Positions 1 through 5,992 of a DNA stretch of 8,609 bases are shown here, piece by piece. Under the pieces are notes generated by a model. That model made no database searches and had not been told where the DNA came from. It saw only the letters and a program-made list of their open reading frames with translations. Positions within the stretch are counted from its first letter, which is position 1. Each line of letters starts with the position of its first letter. The position numbers and the translations under genes were made by a program. Source of the DNA: UBA6770 sp965661115. GTDB lineage: Bacteria > Bacteroidota > Bacteroidia > Flavobacteriales_G > Salibacteraceae. Where the stretch lies: NCBI GenBank assembly GCA_965661115.1, contig CBFICO010000102.1, positions 1-8,609 on the forward strand, read 5' to 3'.

Positions 1-542
1 CTATTAATCATAGAACAGGTGATGGAGAAGATGAAATCAAATTTGTGCAAGAAGCTTGTGCTAAAATGGGAGTAAAAGCTGTAGTAAGCAAAGGATGGGC
101 AAATGGTGGTGACGGTACTCAAGATTTGGCTTCTGCGGTCGTGGAAAATATTGCGAACGCTGGAAACGATTTCAAGCCATTGTATGATTGGAATGGAACA
201 GTAGAGGAAAAAGTGGAAACTATTGCTAAAAAAGTATACGGGGCAGACGGTGTTGATTATTCGGCAAAGGCATTATTGGACTTAAAGCGAATCAATACCT
301 TGGGTCTTGATAAATTGCCTGTTTGTATGGCAAAAACGCAGAAGTCGTTTTCAGATAATGAGAAGTTGATTGGTCGCCCAACTGGGTTTAGAGTAACGGT
401 TCGCGAATTTGAGTTTGCTGCAGGAGCCGGATTTGTAATTCCAATTACAGGGGCCATGATGCGTATGCCAGGTTTGCCTGCAGTGCCAGCGTCAGAGCAC
501 ATGGATATAGATAATGATGGAGTTATTAGTGGCTTAAGCTAA
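1..542 (+). CDS. fhs: Formate-tetrahydrofolate ligase, C-terminal part (5' end outside window)
   Basis: Cytosolic enzyme that uses ATP to join formate to tetrahydrofolate, giving 10-formyl-THF for purine and formyl-Met synthesis. The reading frame is open from base 3 and gives 179 residues before TAA, roughly the last third of a family that is usually about 555 residues. The segment contains the GWANGGDGTQDLA stretch and the highly conserved C-terminal block PITGAMMRMPGLPAVP followed by DIDNDGVISGL, which is diagnostic of this family. The family consensus as I know it has an acidic residue after PITG (PITGD); here it is Ala, a small deviation. The GTG at 45 is an internal Val codon, not a start, because the family sequence continues upstream of it. 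The gene ends 21 nt before an intrinsic terminator, so it closes its transcription unit. Confidence 0.95.
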   Translation, partial: INHRTGDGEDEIKFVQEACAKMGVKAVVSKGWANGGDGTQDLASAVVENIANAGNDFKPLYDWNGTVEEKVETIAKKVYGADGVDYSAKALLDLKRINTLGLDKLPVCMAKTQKSFSDNEKLIGRPTGFRVTVREFEFAAGAGFVIPITGAMMRMPGLPAVPASEHMDIDNDGVISGLS

Positions 543-563
543 ATAATATTCAGTAGTAATTTT

Positions 564-592
564 AAAGGTCACCATTTCAGTGACCTTTTTTT
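564..592 (+). terminator. Intrinsic terminator after fhs
   Basis: A perfect 9-bp stem, AAAGGTCAC (564-572) with GTGACCTTT (580-588), closes a 7-nt loop and runs straight into a T-tract ending at 592. It lies 21 nt after the fhs stop and separates fhs from fbaB. Confidence 0.88.
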
Positions 593-617
593 GGCGCTCT
601 ATATTTTCCTACTTTTG
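590..617 (+). promoter_or_regulatory. Probable Bacteroidota-type promoter for fbaB-accD
   Basis: TACTTTTG at 610-617 fits the Bacteroidota -7 element TAnnTTTG and is followed by a GCCGCCC stretch often seen at such starts. A TTTG at 590-593, formed by the end of the fhs terminator T-tract, could act as the -33 element, though the 16-nt spacing is short. The predicted transcript start is near 621, about 35 nt before the fbaB ATG. Confidence 0.6.
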
Positions 618-655
618 CCGCCCTACTGTAAAAGAAGAAATTTTAAGCATTTAAA

Positions 656-1717
656 ATGAGCAATACCTCTAAAATAGAACAGCTTTTAGGCGACAAGGCA
701 GAGTATTATTTAGGTCATAAATCAAGCACGGTTTCAAAAGAAACCATTGCCGCACCTTCTTCAGATTTTGTTTCTGAGCACTTCATTGGTTCTAATAGAA
801 GCAATCAGGTTTTAAATAACCTTTCAAGATTGTATAATCACGGTAGATTAGGTGGAACGGGATACGTTTCCATATTACCTGTAGATCAAGGAATTGAGCA
901 TTCTGCTGCTGCTTCTTTTGCTCCAAATCCAAGATATTTTGACCCGGCAAACATTGTGGAACTAGCTATTGAAGCTGGTTGTAATGGGGTAGCTTCAACT
1001 TATGGAGTGTTAGCACAATGTTCCAGAAAATACGCACACAAAATCCCTTTCATTGTTAAGTTGAATCACAACGAGTTTCTTACCTACCCAAATACGTACA
1101 ATCAAATCATGTTTGGTTCAGTAGAGGCAGCTTGGGAGATGGGAGCTGCTGCTGTTGGTGCTACTATTTATTTCGGATCTGAAGAATCTGAAAGACAAAT
1201 TCAAGAAGTGGCACAAGCTTTCGAAAGAGCTCACGAACTTGGAATGGCAACTATTCTTTGGTGTTACTTAAGAAACTCTGGATTTAAAAAAGACGGAGTT
1301 GATTACCACACTGCAGCTGATTTAACCGGACAAGCAAACCACATTGGTGTTACCATTCAAGCAGATATCATAAAGCAAAAACTACCTACGAACAAAGGTG
1401 GTTACAATGCAATTGGTTTTGGTAAAACACACCCAGATGTGTACTCAAAACTATCTTCTGAGCACCCAATTGATTTAACCAGATACCAAGTAGCTAACTG
1501 CTACATGGGTAAAATCGGTTTGATTAACTCAGGTGGTGCCTCTGCTGGAGATTCAGATTTACAAGAGGCTGTTATGACAGCTGTAGTTAATAAAAGAGCT
1601 GGAGGTCAAGGACTTATTTTAGGAAGAAAAGCCTTCCAAAAGCCAGTTGACGAAGGTGTAAAGTTGATCAATACGGTTCAAGACGTTTATCTTGACGAAG
1701 GCATTGACTTGGCCTAA
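656..1717 (+). CDS. fbaB: Class I fructose-bisphosphate aldolase (DhnA/FbaB type)
   Basis: Cytosolic Schiff-base aldolase that interconverts fructose 1,6-bisphosphate with dihydroxyacetone phosphate and glyceraldehyde 3-phosphate. The 353-residue product matches the usual ~350 aa of the bacterial FbaB/DhnA family. A TIM-barrel layout is visible: the strand around ILPVDQGIEHS (73-83) carries the conserved DQGIEH motif, IVKLNH (133-138) is an inner strand, and the presumed Schiff-base lysine is K240 in ADIIKQKLP. Phosphate-binding loops are SGGAS (292-296) and GRKAF (323-327). The ATG at 656 is preceded by A-rich sequence without a clear Shine-Dalgarno, as expected for Bacteroidota. accD follows after 27 nt with no terminator, so the two are probably cotranscribed. 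Class I (metal-independent) rather than class II is certain from the motifs; the active-site lysine is assigned by family knowledge. Confidence 0.95.
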   Translation: MSNTSKIEQLLGDKAEYYLGHKSSTVSKETIAAPSSDFVSEHFIGSNRSNQVLNNLSRLYNHGRLGGTGYVSILPVDQGIEHSAAASFAPNPRYFDPANIVELAIEAGCNGVASTYGVLAQCSRKYAHKIPFIVKLNHNEFLTYPNTYNQIMFGSVEAAWEMGAAAVGATIYFGSEESERQIQEVAQAFERAHELGMATILWCYLRNSGFKKDGVDYHTAADLTGQANHIGVTIQADIIKQKLPTNKGGYNAIGFGKTHPDVYSKLSSEHPIDLTRYQVANCYMGKIGLINSGGASAGDSDLQEAVMTAVVNKRAGGQGLILGRKAFQKPVDEGVKLINTVQDVYLDEGIDLA

Positions 1718-1744
1718 AAAATTTAATCTTAAAACTCGAATTGT

Positions 1745-2590
1745 ATGAGTTGGTTTAAAAGGGCAAAACAAGGAGTTCAGACTCCAACAAAAGAAAAAAA
1801 AGAAACACCAGAAGGGTTGTGGTACAAGTGTCGTTCGTGTAAAAACGTGATGACTTCAGAAGACCACGCTGCAAACTCTTGGGTTTGTGATGGATGTGGT
1901 TTTCATGAGCGAATTGGCTCTATAGAATATTTCAGAATCTTGTTTGATGAAAACAAATTCACCGAAATCAATAGAAATCTTTCATCTGGCGATCCATTGG
2001 AATTTGAAGACACTAAAAAATATACCGACAGACTAGATTCTTCTAAACGCAAAACAGGTTTAGTTGATGCTGTTAGAACAGCTCGTGGAAAATTAGGTGG
2101 ACATGCAGTAGTTATTGGCTGCATGGATTTTAATTTTATTGGTGGATCAATGGGTTCTGTAGTTGGTGAAAAGATTGCTCGCGGAATTGATGAAGCGATT
2201 AAAAAGAAGACACCTTTTATAATGATTTCCAAATCGGGTGGAGCGCGAATGATGGAGGCAGCTTTTTCATTGATGCAAATGGCAAAAACCTCTGCTAAGT
2301 TGGCTTTGCTTGCAAAAGAAGGCCTTCCATTTATTTCCATTCTTACCGATCCAACAACGGGTGGTGTTACTGCATCGTTTGCTATGTTAGGCGATATTAA
2401 TATTGCTGAACCGGGTGCTCTTATCGGTTTTGCTGGACCTAGAGTGGTGAAGGAAACAATTGGTAAAGATTTGCCTGAAGGTTTCCAAACTTCTGAGTTC
2501 TTATTAGAGCATGGTTTTTTAGATTACATTGTTGATCGTAAGGAGTTGAAAACCAATCTATCTAGTATGTTAACCATGCTAAAAAAATAA
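1745..2590 (+). CDS. accD: Acetyl-CoA carboxylase carboxyltransferase subunit beta
   Basis: Beta half of the carboxyltransferase that moves the carboxyl group from carboxybiotin to acetyl-CoA, forming malonyl-CoA, the committed step of fatty acid synthesis; it works as a heterotetramer with AccA, which is not in this window. The 281-residue protein starts with a basic tail, then a four-cysteine zinc ribbon with C29, C32, C48 and C51 (CRSC ... CDGC). The crotonase-like fold follows, with the glycine-rich oxyanion-hole segments SGGARM (164-169) and PTTGGVTAS (203-211), and the AccD signature GFAGPRVVKETIG (228-240). It is slightly shorter than E. coli AccD (about 304 aa), normal for Bacteroidota, where the C-terminal tail is short. 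It lies 27 nt behind fbaB and probably shares its transcript. No terminator is obvious after it. Confidence 0.96.
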   Translation: MSWFKRAKQGVQTPTKEKKETPEGLWYKCRSCKNVMTSEDHAANSWVCDGCGFHERIGSIEYFRILFDENKFTEINRNLSSGDPLEFEDTKKYTDRLDSSKRKTGLVDAVRTARGKLGGHAVVIGCMDFNFIGGSMGSVVGEKIARGIDEAIKKKTPFIMISKSGGARMMEAAFSLMQMAKTSAKLALLAKEGLPFISILTDPTTGGVTASFAMLGDINIAEPGALIGFAGPRVVKETIGKDLPEGFQTSEFLLEHGFLDYIVDRKELKTNLSSMLTMLKK

Positions 2591-2601
2591 GCCAAAATTT
2601 A

Positions 2602-2634
2602 TTGGTGATTTATATTTAGAATTATCTAAATTTG
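2602..2634 (+). promoter_or_regulatory. Probable Bacteroidota-type promoter for rpsO
   Basis: TAAATTTG at 2627-2634 is a full match to the -7 element TAnnTTTG; a TTG at 2602-2604 lies 22 nt upstream and could be the -33 element. The predicted transcript start is near 2638, giving a leader of about 34 nt. The same 14 bases around this box recur in front of rpe. Confidence 0.6.
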
Positions 2635-2671
2635 CAGGCTTCAAAAAAGAGGCTATAATTTATTGATTGAT

Positions 2672-2941
2672 ATGATTTTAACGTCAGAAAAGAAAAGAGA
2701 AATTTTTAAGCAGTACGGTGGTTCAGATACTAACACAGGTAGCGCTGAAGGTCAAATTGCTTTGTTTACACAAAGAATTACACACCTAACTGGTCACTTA
2801 AAAAACAACCATAAAGACTACAATACTCAAAAGTCTTTGATTGCGTTGGTAGGTAAAAGAAGAGCATTGCTTGATTACCTTAAAAGTAAAGACATTACAA
2901 GATACCGAGCTATTATTAAAGAACTCGGAATTAGAAAATAA
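2672..2941 (+). CDS. rpsO: 30S ribosomal protein S15
   Basis: Primary 16S rRNA-binding protein of the 30S platform. From the ATG at 2672 the product has 89 residues (MILTSEKKREIF ... KELGIRK), the canonical S15 length. The S15 hallmarks are present: the GSAEGQIA segment, the THLTGHLKNNHKDYNT helix-turn with the conserved His and Asp that contact 16S rRNA, and the LVGKRRALLDYLK block. An in-frame TTG at 2663 would add three residues (MID) that the family does not have, so the ATG is preferred. S15 often represses its own translation by binding its leader; the leader here is short (about 34 nt) and I see no convincing structure in it. A very strong terminator follows, then pnp, the common rpsO-pnp order. 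Confidence 0.97.
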   Translation: MILTSEKKREIFKQYGGSDTNTGSAEGQIALFTQRITHLTGHLKNNHKDYNTQKSLIALVGKRRALLDYLKSKDITRYRAIIKELGIRK

Positions 2942-2944
2942 TTT

Positions 2945-2984
2945 AAAAGAAAAGGCATTCTTAAAAGGATGCCTTTTCTTTTTT
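2945..2984 (+). terminator. Strong intrinsic terminator between rpsO and pnp
   Basis: AAAAGAAAAGGCAT (2945-2958) pairs perfectly with ATGCCTTTTCTTTT (2969-2982). A G-U pair and a C-G pair extend the stem to 16 pairs around a TTAAAA loop (2961-2966), and T residues follow to 2984. It begins 4 nt after the rpsO stop codon. The A-rich foot is complementary to the U-tract, so the stem could also shield the 3' end. Confidence 0.9.
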
Positions 2985-3030
2985 ATACCCTAGCTAACTC
3001 CAGCCTTACAAACAATTTATACACAATTTT

Positions 3031-5160
3031 ATGAGTCAAAAAGGAAAAAATTATTCGTTCGAATATCAAGGACAAGAGGTTACCTTAGAAACAGGTAAGC
3101 TGGCTACACAAGCCGATGGTTCTGTCGTACTAAGATGCGGCGGAATGATGTTATTAGCAACTGCTGTTGCTAACCCAATTGCTAAAGAAGGCGTAGATTT
3201 TATGCCACTTACAGTTGATTATAGAGAAAAGTTTTCTGCTGCGGGACGTTTCCCGGGTGGATTTTTAAAGCGTGAAGCAAGACCTTCAGATTACGAAATT
3301 CTTACTTCTCGTTTAATAGATAGAGCATTGAGACCTTTGTTTCCAGAGGATTTCCATGCCGATACGCAAGTTTTAGTATCTCTAGTTTCTTCTGATGGAG
3401 AAACTTTACCAGATGCCTTTGCATGTTTTGCAGCTTCTGCTGCTATTGCAGTATCAGATATTCCTTTCCAAGAGCCAATCTCTGAATGTAGAGTTGCTCG
3501 TATTAACGGAGAATGGAAAATTAACCCAACTAAATCTGAGTTAGATGATGAAAATCAAGACTTAGATATTATGGTGGCTGCAACTAAAAACAGCATTGTA
3601 ATGGTTGAGGGAGAAATGAAAGAGGTTTCTGAAGAAGAAATGTTGGAAGCTATTACTGTTGCACACGAAGCAATTAAAGTTCAGTGTGACGCTCAGCTTA
3701 AATTGGCTGAAATGGTTGGTGCTCCTGCAAAAAGAGAGTATTCTCACGAAACACACGACGCTGAATTAAAAGAAGCTGTTTTTGCAGCTTGTTTAGACAA
3801 GTGTTATGAGTTTGCTAAAAAAGGTACTTCTAAAAAAGAAAGAGGCGAAGGTTTCGCTGCTATTAAAGAAGCATACAAAGCAACTTTCTCTGAAGAAGAA
3901 TTAGCAGAAAAAGAAGGATTAATCAATACCTACTACCACGATGTAGAAAAAGTGGCTATGCGTAGAATGATCTTAGAAGATCGTCAAAGATTAGACGGAC
4001 GTCAGTTGGATGAGGTGCGTTCTATTTGGTCAGAAGTAGATTACTTACCTTCAACACACGGTTCTGCTTTGTTTACAAGAGGTGAAACTCAGTCGTTAAC
4101 TTCGGTTACTTTAGGTACTAAGTTGGATGAGCAAAGTATTGACGGAGCTATGTTTCAAGGTTCTGAGAAATTCATTTTACACTATAATTTCCCACCATTT
4201 TCTACAGGTGAAGCTCGCCCAATGAGAGGAACTTCAAGAAGAGAAGTGGGTCACGGAAACTTGGCGTTAAGAGCTCTTAAGCCAATGATTCCAACAGGAC
4301 AAGAAAACCCTTACACAATTCGTGTAATGTCTGATATTCTTGAATCTAACGGTTCTAGTTCTATGGCAACTGTTTGTGCAGGTTCTATGGCGTTAATGGA
4401 TACAGGAGTTAAAATTCCGAAGGCAGTATCGGGTATTGCAATGGGATTAATTACCGATGGCGATAATTACGCGGTGCTTTCAGATATCTTGGGAGATGAA
4501 GACCACTTAGGAGATATGGACTTTAAAGTAGCGGGTACTAAAGATGGTATTACTGCTTGCCAAATGGATATTAAAGTAGGTGGACTTTCACACGAAATTA
4601 TGAAGAATGCTCTTGAGCAATCGAAACAAGGACGTTTGCACATTTTGGGTGAAATGAATAAAACCATTTCTGAGCCAAGAGAAGATTACAAACCACATGT
4701 ACCAAGAATGGTTCAAATGACAATTCCTGGAGAGTTTATTGGTGCAGTTATCGGACCTGGTGGAAAAATTATTCAAGAGATTCAAGCAGAAACAGAAACT
4801 ACCATTACTATCGAGGAAATTGATAAGAAAGGTGTTATTGATATTTCTTCTGCAAACAAAGAAGGAATTGATGCTGCTATTGCTAGAATCAAAGGAATTG
4901 TAGCTCAACCAGAAATTGGTGAGATCTATCAAGGAAAAGTGAAATCGATTCAGTCTTACGGTGCATTCGTTGAAGTATTGCCGGGTAAAGACGGATTATT
5001 ACACGTTTCAGAAATTGATTGGAAACGCGTAAACGACGTAAACGATTACTTAAAAGAAGGCGAAACAGTAGAAGTGAAGCTGGTTGATATTGATGGTAAA
5101 ACAGGTAAAATGAAACTTTCTAGAAAGGTTTTATTACCTAAACCAGAAACAGCTAAGTAA
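3031..5160 (+). CDS. pnp: Polynucleotide phosphorylase (PNPase)
   Basis: Phosphorolytic 3'-5' exoribonuclease that degrades RNA to nucleoside diphosphates and is a core enzyme of mRNA turnover. The 709-residue length is typical. Domain order is complete: first RNase PH domain (about 10-230) with the RNA-gripping stretch GRFPGGFLKREARPSDYEI (72-90); helical linker (about 240-315); second, catalytic RNase PH domain (about 320-560) with the phosphate-binding GSSSMA (441-446) and the catalytic D491, D497 and K499 in EDHLGDMDFK; KH domain with the GxxG loop GPGGK (575-579); and an S1 domain (about 630-698) ending with a short tail. It starts 89 nt after rpsO, beyond a strong terminator. I see no clear TAnnTTTG box in that gap, so expression may depend on read-through or a weak promoter. 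A terminator follows 27 nt after the stop. Confidence 0.98.
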   Translation: MSQKGKNYSFEYQGQEVTLETGKLATQADGSVVLRCGGMMLLATAVANPIAKEGVDFMPLTVDYREKFSAAGRFPGGFLKREARPSDYEILTSRLIDRALRPLFPEDFHADTQVLVSLVSSDGETLPDAFACFAASAAIAVSDIPFQEPISECRVARINGEWKINPTKSELDDENQDLDIMVAATKNSIVMVEGEMKEVSEEEMLEAITVAHEAIKVQCDAQLKLAEMVGAPAKREYSHETHDAELKEAVFAACLDKCYEFAKKGTSKKERGEGFAAIKEAYKATFSEEELAEKEGLINTYYHDVEKVAMRRMILEDRQRLDGRQLDEVRSIWSEVDYLPSTHGSALFTRGETQSLTSVTLGTKLDEQSIDGAMFQGSEKFILHYNFPPFSTGEARPMRGTSRREVGHGNLALRALKPMIPTGQENPYTIRVMSDILESNGSSSMATVCAGSMALMDTGVKIPKAVSGIAMGLITDGDNYAVLSDILGDEDHLGDMDFKVAGTKDGITACQMDIKVGGLSHEIMKNALEQSKQGRLHILGEMNKTISEPREDYKPHVPRMVQMTIPGEFIGAVIGPGGKIIQEIQAETETTITIEEIDKKGVIDISSANKEGIDAAIARIKGIVAQPEIGEIYQGKVKSIQSYGAFVEVLPGKDGLLHVSEIDWKRVNDVNDYLKEGETVEVKLVDIDGKTGKMKLSRKVLLPKPETAK

Positions 5161-5186
5161 GTAACTACTTTAGTTTATAGCATATG

Positions 5187-5229
5187 AAAAGCCCCGTTTC
5201 ATGGATTTGAGACGGGGCTTTTGTTTTTT
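5187..5229 (+). terminator. Intrinsic terminator after pnp, possibly bidirectional
   Basis: AAAAGCCCCGT (5187-5197) pairs perfectly with ACGGGGCTTTT (5212-5222), extended inward by four pairs including one G-T wobble around a 6-nt loop (5202-5207); GTTTTTT follows. On the - strand the same stem ends in TTTT, so it may also stop transcription arriving from the leftward gene that ends at 5330; pnp and that gene converge here. Confidence 0.9.
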
Positions 5230-5241
5230 GAAAATTAGAGT

Positions 5242-5335
5242 GTTTAACATATCCAACAATTGCAGTTCAGTATGGACAAGGCCGAATCTTCTTGACGGCC
5301 GAGCGGTAGGTTTGTGTGGCTATCCTCTGTTATAC
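5242..5335. repeat. attC-like inverted-repeat site (left end of the island)
   Basis: Outer boxes GTTTAAC (5242-5248, a match to the attC box RYYYAAC) and GTTATAC (5329-5335, 6 of 7 to GTTRRRY) pair at 6 of 7 positions. Just inside, 5249-5259 pairs with 5312-5323 through 10 pairs, one mismatch and one bulged G (5316). The centre carries a GGCCG/CGGCC hairpin (5280-5284 with 5296-5300). The right box contains the stop codon of the leftward 167-aa gene, as often happens in integron cassettes. The nested architecture is visible in the sequence; calling it attC-like is inference, and the inner stem is imperfect. Confidence 0.35.
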
Positions 5336-5833
5336 CTTCTTGTAGTGTGTTTTTCCTTTTCGGTTTATTTCATTTCCCATCCAATAGGAAAATAAAATTG
5401 CATGTGTTCCACCTAATAACAGGAAAGGAATGAACCCATAGGCCATCCACATTAAAAATGCGCCATAAAATCCTTTCCATCCATATTCAATGCTGTTTTC
5501 GATTCCAGCAGCGATCCCGCAGCTTACCGCAAGACTGATCCAGATTAAGACAATTGTTCTGGTTGACACCCAAATTTTCGAACTACCATGTTCGATTATT
5601 AGTTTTCCCGCTCGAGCTCCCCAATACCTGATAGCTAATAGAACAACAATCACTTGAACTATCAAGAAATATAGGTTCTCTACCAACTCTTTTAGTGAAA
5701 ATCCAAATCGTAGTGGAATGTCTTCGAAGAGGAAAAAATAGAAACCAGTTAATATGAGAATCAGAAATACGACCACAGCTCCTATTAGGCTATACTTAAA
5801 AGTCACTCTTCGTCCAATACTTTTTGCGTTCAT
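5330..5833 (-). CDS. Hypothetical four-helix membrane protein
   Basis: I do not recognise this 167-residue protein. It starts with a basic N-terminus (MNAKSIGRR), then shows four hydrophobic stretches of membrane-spanning length at about 14-36, 53-72, 93-112 and 123-150, and ends with a short basic tail (NRKGKTHYKKV), so it is very likely an inner-membrane protein. The loop after helix 2 is basic (RYWGARAGK) and the third loop carries the acidic IENSIEYG. No catalytic or binding motif is evident. It lies opposite to the flanking core genes, sits between two attC-like inverted-repeat sites, and its stop codon falls inside the left one; this looks like a single-gene cassette. A TAGCTTTG box in the upstream repeat could be its promoter. 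Coding status is supported by the long hydrophobic, periodic translation and the absence of an alternative gene on the other strand. Confidence 0.72.
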   Translation of the reverse strand: MNAKSIGRRVTFKYSLIGAVVVFLILILTGFYFFLFEDIPLRFGFSLKELVENLYFLIVQVIVVLLAIRYWGARAGKLIIEHGSSKIWVSTRTIVLIWISLAVSCGIAAGIENSIEYGWKGFYGAFLMWMAYGFIPFLLLGGTHAILFSYWMGNEINRKGKTHYKKV

Positions 5834-5843
5834 ATTTTATACA

Positions 5844-5974
5844 TTGTAACGTTTTGCATATGGCTTTGTGGTGGTTTTGAAGCACTTTCCTGTCCACCGA
5901 AACCAAAGCTAGATACAAAGCGAAAACCTTGCTGGCAGCCGTTCGCCCACCATAAGCTATATGCGTTGTTGTAC
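5844..5974. repeat. attC-like inverted-repeat recombination site between two accessory genes
   Basis: The region can fold as one long hairpin. Left arm 5856-5874 pairs with right arm 5947-5964 through 18 pairs, including two G-T wobbles and a single bulged T near 5867. Outside this stem are unpaired spacers of 5 nt (5851-5855) and 3 nt (5965-5967). Outermost boxes TTGTAAC (5844-5850) and GTTGTAC (5968-5974) pair at 6 of 7 positions including wobbles and bear the AAC/GTT cores of integron R boxes. The remaining 72 nt form the terminal loop. Box, spacer, bulged stem and variable loop in this order, about 131 bp in total, match the architecture of attC sites. The right box overlaps the palindrome GTTGTACAAC (5968-5977). 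It fills the gap between the TPR gene and the membrane-protein gene. Confidence 0.5.
5904..5911 (-). promoter_or_regulatory. Possible -7 box for the 167-aa membrane protein gene
   Basis: On the - strand this reads TAGCTTTG, a match to the TAnnTTTG element, about 70 nt upstream of the ATG at 5833 and inside the loop of the attC-like site. No convincing -33 TTTG lies at the right distance, so this is a weak call. Confidence 0.25.
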
Positions 5975-5992
5975 AACGTTTTTATCATTTTC

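Noticed and set aside
257..502. 81-codon open frame on the - strand inside fhs
   Set aside because: Lies wholly antisense to a certain conserved gene and its translation has no recognisable features.
1903..2340. 145-codon open frame on the - strand inside accD
   Set aside because: Antisense shadow of the conserved AccD reading frame; no start context and no family resemblance.
2663..2671. Extended rpsO start at a TTG
   Set aside because: Adds three residues not found in S15; the ATG at 2672 gives the canonical 89 residues.
2638..2671. S15-binding autoregulatory structure in the rpsO leader
   Set aside because: The predicted leader is only about 34 nt and A-rich, with no stem or three-way junction that I can draw.
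4588..4932. 114-codon open frame on the - strand inside pnp (others at 3562-3756 and 4467-4667)
   Set aside because: Serine- and asparagine-rich antisense translations typical of AT-rich coding sequence; pnp is certain on the other strand.
5201..5395. 64-codon open frame on the + strand after pnp
   Set aside because: Begins within the pnp terminator loop, crosses the attC-like element and ends antisense to the membrane-protein gene; no protein-like features.
5964..5985. Small hairpin CGTTG/CAACG followed by TTTTT on the + strand as a terminator
   Set aside because: Only a 5-bp stem, and no + strand gene ends there; better explained as the palindromic end of the attC-like element.
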